A stretch of DNA of 8,908 nucleotides. It comes from an uncultured Pseudomonadota bacterium (GTDB taxonomy: Bacteria > Pseudomonadota > Alphaproteobacteria > RF32 > CAG-239). A program made the translations under genes and the position numbers. The stretch lies in contig CADBMG010000005.1 in the NCBI GenBank assembly GCA_902795745.1, forward strand, positions 1-8,908, written 5' to 3'. Below, piece after piece: positions 6,316-8,908 of the stretch; positions within the stretch are counted from its first letter, which is position 1; every line of letters begins with the position of its first letter. Under the pieces are notes generated by a model that worked only from the letters and a program-made list of their open reading frames with translations, did not search any database and was not told the origin of the DNA.

Positions 6316-7453
6316 GTTGTCGGACGCTTTGGGTTATTATCGTATTTTGAAAGCATCGCCTTATGATGATATATCTGCCATAAAGCGCAAATATTATGAG
6401 CGTGCAAAATTTTGGCATCCTGATCATAATGAAGCATCAAATGCCTTAGAGATGTTCCAAAAAGTTGCGGTGGCGTATGATGTTTTAAAAGATGAAAATT
6501 TGCGTAGGCAATATGATTTGTTATCTCTTGTCTACAGAGAAAAAGACTTTCCGACGCTAGGTTCACTGAAAATATATAAGAATCAAGCCGGAAAAGATGA
6601 CAAAGCTCTGCGGGTTTTAAGACAGCGAAGAGTTTTGCCGAATATAAAGGGTAGCAAAATTGCCGAAACGAAAGATATTTGCAACTTCCGAGAAGCGACA
6701 GTTATGGTGGCAAAAACTTCCGTTGCCAATTGGTTAAAAGGTTGGTGGGCACCCGATGCATTTGGTAAAAATATTGCCGCACTGCAATATAATTGGCGCG
6801 CAGTTGCCGCCATTGATACGGATAATTTGCAGCTCTTAGTTCATAATGCAGTAGCTTACGGACAGGAAAAAAATATCGAAATGGCGTGGATTTATGCCAA
6901 TCAGGCCTATTTTTTGGCAGAAAAATTGCAATATGCCGAAGCACAAACACAATTAACCCGCTATATTCAAGAATTGGATTTTCATCCCGCAAAAACAGTA
7001 AAACTCCCGTCTTGGCAAGTACGAGAATTAAAGTTACGCCAAAGTATTATTCCGTTTTCTGTATTGCTGATTGTGTTGTTTTTTATTGGCGGAAAAATCA
7101 GTCACGAATATATTCCGCAAGGATATTTCGAACAGCGGGAAATTGACGGACGTTTAGTTGCCTATGATATGGTAGATGCGCACATAATGAAAGTCAGCAG
7201 TAATATTCACAGCCGCGAATATTTATACCACTTAACGCAAGACTGTCTGTTTTACCACGGTCCGGACGAACGCTATGAAGTAATGAAGCGCGGGACAAAA
7301 GAACAAACGGTGCGTTTGGAAGGATATACTCCGGATAAAAAATGGTTTAAAGTAATTTTAGATAACGGCGAAAGCGGTTATATTCAAAGCAAATATCTGC
7401 AAAAAGGCATAGGGTATTCGGTGCCTTTCGGTAGTCAGGTTTATCAGGATTGA
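6305..7453 (+). CDS. Membrane-anchored J-domain protein with C-terminal SH3-like domain
   Basis: The 382-residue protein combines parts rarely seen together. Residues 9-72 form a J domain with the HPD motif at 38-40, which in this family stimulates the ATPase of a DnaK-type Hsp70. Residues about 155-225 are helical and could hold one or two degenerate TPR-like units. Residues 247-263 are a single hydrophobic membrane segment, preceded by Arg240, Lys243 and Arg245, so the N-terminus should be cytosolic. Residues about 309-367 look like a bacterial SH3 (SH3b/SH3_3) domain, with WFKV, NGESGYI and a closing SKYLQ; by topology it would be periplasmic, where such domains often bind peptidoglycan. 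It starts with TTG at 6305, chosen because of an ideal AGGAGG, and overlaps the ATPase gene by 11 bases. It is not DnaJ itself: the Gly/Phe-rich and zinc domains are missing. The substrate is unknown. Confidence 0.82.
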   Translation: MVNKLSDALGYYRILKASPYDDISAIKRKYYERAKFWHPDHNEASNALEMFQKVAVAYDVLKDENLRRQYDLLSLVYREKDFPTLGSLKIYKNQAGKDDKALRVLRQRRVLPNIKGSKIAETKDICNFREATVMVAKTSVANWLKGWWAPDAFGKNIAALQYNWRAVAAIDTDNLQLLVHNAVAYGQEKNIEMAWIYANQAYFLAEKLQYAEAQTQLTRYIQELDFHPAKTVKLPSWQVRELKLRQSIIPFSVLLIVLFFIGGKISHEYIPQGYFEQREIDGRLVAYDMVDAHIMKVSSNIHSREYLYHLTQDCLFYHGPDERYEVMKRGTKEQTVRLEGYTPDKKWFKVILDNGESGYIQSKYLQKGIGYSVPFGSQVYQD

Positions 7454-7461
7454 GAGGAAAA

Positions 7462-8586
7462 ATGAGCTTACAATTTGAAATAGAAAAAAAAATCGGCAAG
7501 AGCCGCTTGGGAAAATTGATAACCAAACACGGAACAGTTCACACGCCGGCATTTATGCCGGTAGGAACGTGCGGCACAGTTAAGGCAATGTTACCGGAAA
7601 GCGTGGCTTCAACTGGTGCGGAAATTTTGCTCGGAAATACCTATCATTTGATGCTGCGTCCGGGGGCAGATTTAGTAGAGAAAATGGGCGGATTACACAA
7701 ATTTATGAACTGGGATAAACCGATTTTGACCGATAGCGGAGGTTTTCAGGTTATGAGTTTGAGCGGGTTACGCAAAATCAAAGAAGAAGGAGTCACTTTC
7801 CGCTCTCATGTTGACGGCACAAAATATTTTCTCTCTCCGGAAGAATCGATGAAAATTCAGTATAAATTGGATTCTAATATAACAATGTGCTTTGACGAAT
7901 GTACGCCTTATCCTTCGACGTATGAAGACTGTGCTAAGTCGATGCGAATGTCGATGCGTTGGGCTAAGCGCAGTAAAGATGCTTTTATTGACCGCGACGG
8001 ATACGGTATTTTCGGTATTCAGCAAGGTAATGTATTTAAGGATTTGCGCGATGAATCGGCAGAAGCTTTGAAAAAAATCGGTTTTGACGGTTACGCAATC
8101 GGCGGTTTGGCAATTGGCGAAGGTCAGGAAAAAATGTTTGAAGTTTTGGACTATGCACCGGATATGTTACCGGAAGATAAACCTCGCTACTTAATGGGAG
8201 TAGGACGACCTGATGATATTGTCGGAGCAGTTTTGCGCGGTGTTGATATGTTTGATTGCGTAATGCCTACCCGTTCCGGACGTACGGCGCAAGCTTTCAC
8301 CAAATACGGAACAATAAATGTACGTAACGCGCGCCATCGCGAAGATCCGCGGCCTCTGGAGGAAGGATGTGATTGTCCGCTGTGTTCAAATTATTCACGT
8401 GCTTACATCCATCATCTGCACAAGTGTAACGAAATTTTAGGTGTGATGCTTTTGAGTTGGCACAATATCCGCTATTATGAACGTTTGATGCAAGGGTTGC
8501 GAAATGCCATTAAAAGTGATACATTAGAAGAGTATGTAACAAAGTTTTATGCAAACCAGTCCCGAGGAGATATTGAGGAGTTATAA
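7462..8586 (+). CDS. tgt: tRNA-guanine transglycosylase (queuosine synthesis)
   Basis: Tgt exchanges guanine-34 for preQ1 in the anticodon of tRNAs for Asp, Asn, His and Tyr, the step that brings the queuosine precursor into tRNA. The ATG at 7462 gives 374 residues, almost the E. coli length (375), and follows GAGAGG four bases upstream; a TTG at 7450 would only add four residues. The conserved LTDSGGFQV loop carries Asp91, and the nucleophile is Asp265 in MFDCVMPTRSGR. The zinc site is intact: Cys303, Cys305, Cys308 and His334. Nothing is missing, so it should be active. It lies eight bases after the J-domain gene and one base before the LOG-family gene, in one apparent operon. The other queuosine genes (queA, queG) are not in the window. 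Confidence 0.97.
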   Translation: MSLQFEIEKKIGKSRLGKLITKHGTVHTPAFMPVGTCGTVKAMLPESVASTGAEILLGNTYHLMLRPGADLVEKMGGLHKFMNWDKPILTDSGGFQVMSLSGLRKIKEEGVTFRSHVDGTKYFLSPEESMKIQYKLDSNITMCFDECTPYPSTYEDCAKSMRMSMRWAKRSKDAFIDRDGYGIFGIQQGNVFKDLRDESAEALKKIGFDGYAIGGLAIGEGQEKMFEVLDYAPDMLPEDKPRYLMGVGRPDDIVGAVLRGVDMFDCVMPTRSGRTAQAFTKYGTINVRNARHREDPRPLEEGCDCPLCSNYSRAYIHHLHKCNEILGVMLLSWHNIRYYERLMQGLRNAIKSDTLEEYVTKFYANQSRGDIEEL

Positions 8587-8587
8587 A

Positions 8588-8908
8588 ATGAAACACGAGC
8601 GAACCGAAGAATCTATGGCGCATAATAAAATTAAGGATAAAACAAATTCTTATCCCGAAGATCCTATTATTGAGAGCTTTAAAAAGCAAAACAGCAAAGA
8701 AGGAATTCGTGTTTTTGTTGCCGGAGGTTCACGCTCGGGAAATGACAAGCAATATGTGGAAGAAGCATATCGTTTGGGGCAAAAAATTGTCAAAATGGAT
8801 TTTAGGCTTGATTTCGGACTATCTAACAGAGGTATTATGGGTGCTGTTGCTCGCGGTGTTTTAGACAGTAAAAATGAAAAAGAAAATCGAGAGGGAAATC
8901 CGATACAA
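8588..8908 (+). CDS. LOG-family (lysine-decarboxylase-like) Rossmann protein, 3' end outside the window
   Basis: The open frame runs from ATG 8588 to the window edge (107 codons), so the product is truncated. GAGGAG at 8575-8580, seven bases upstream, supports this start, which is one base after the tgt stop; an ATG at 8615 is a poorer alternative. After about 38 hydrophilic residues comes a Rossmann-like start, IRVFVAGGSRSG (from residue 39), then a helix with YVEEAYRLGQKI and the segment GIMGAVARGVL. These match the N-terminal part of LOG-family proteins, which include nucleoside-5'-monophosphate phosphoribohydrolases acting on AMP or cytokinin nucleotides. The usual YGGG before the GLMG-type segment is FGLSNRG here, so activity is uncertain. 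The diagnostic PGGxGTxxE motif, if present, lies beyond the edge. Another frame is open at 8670-8864, but it has no ribosome site and no family resemblance. Confidence 0.75.
   Translation, partial: MKHERTEESMAHNKIKDKTNSYPEDPIIESFKKQNSKEGIRVFVAGGSRSGNDKQYVEEAYRLGQKIVKMDFRLDFGLSNRGIMGAVARGVLDSKNEKENREGNPIQ

Noticed and set aside
6237..7146. Overlapping open frames on both strands inside the ATPase and J-domain genes
   Set aside because: The annotated genes have clear domains and an ideal ribosome site; the alternative frames look like random translations.
8670..8864. A 64-codon plus-strand frame near the right edge
   Set aside because: It is out of frame with the LOG-family gene that starts at 8588, and has no ribosome site or family match.
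1..8908. tRNA genes, insertion sequences, CRISPR arrays or prophage parts
   Set aside because: No tRNA-like arms, terminal repeats, transposase motifs or spaced direct repeats were seen, and nearly all the sequence is accounted for by coding genes.

Overview
The window is a gene-dense, AT-rich bacterial chromosome segment with eight genes, two of them cut by the window ends. I see no RNA gene, mobile element or CRISPR array. The best fit is an alphaproteobacterium, probably an AT-rich Rhodospirillales-like lineage. GyrB is of the long proteobacterial type. The GST-fold protein has the conserved C-terminal tail of the alphaproteobacterial FzlA group. The MinD/FlhG-like ATPase has a C-terminal half that I associate with Rhodospirillaceae homologues. 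This placement rests on recalled family resemblance, not on a search.

Layout. (1) 1-677, plus strand: the 3' part of an unrecognised, mostly helical protein. (2) 785-3226, plus: gyrB, with its own likely promoter and a strong hairpin terminator at 3245-3271. (3) 5414 down to 3290, minus: a tight three-gene operon encoding a secreted solute-binding-like protein, an FzlA-like GST-fold protein and a small aromatic-rich lipoprotein. It converges on gyrB and shares the terminator region. (4) 5415-5526: a divergent intergenic region with promoter-like boxes in both directions and a perfect 8-bp inverted repeat. (5) 5527-8908, plus: a compact operon encoding a degenerate MinD/FlhG-like ATPase, a membrane-anchored J-domain protein with a C-terminal SH3-like domain, tgt (queuosine tRNA modification), and the start of a LOG-family protein that leaves the window.

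The two blocks on either side of the divergent promoter both have a cell-envelope flavour. One carries an FzlA-like division factor between an exported binding protein and a lipoprotein. The other carries a MinD-type ATPase that has lost its signature lysine and a switch aspartate, translationally coupled to a protein that seems to join a cytosolic J domain to a periplasmic SH3-like domain. That ATPase/J-SH3 pair is the best candidate for an undescribed system here. GyrB and Tgt are ordinary housekeeping genes.
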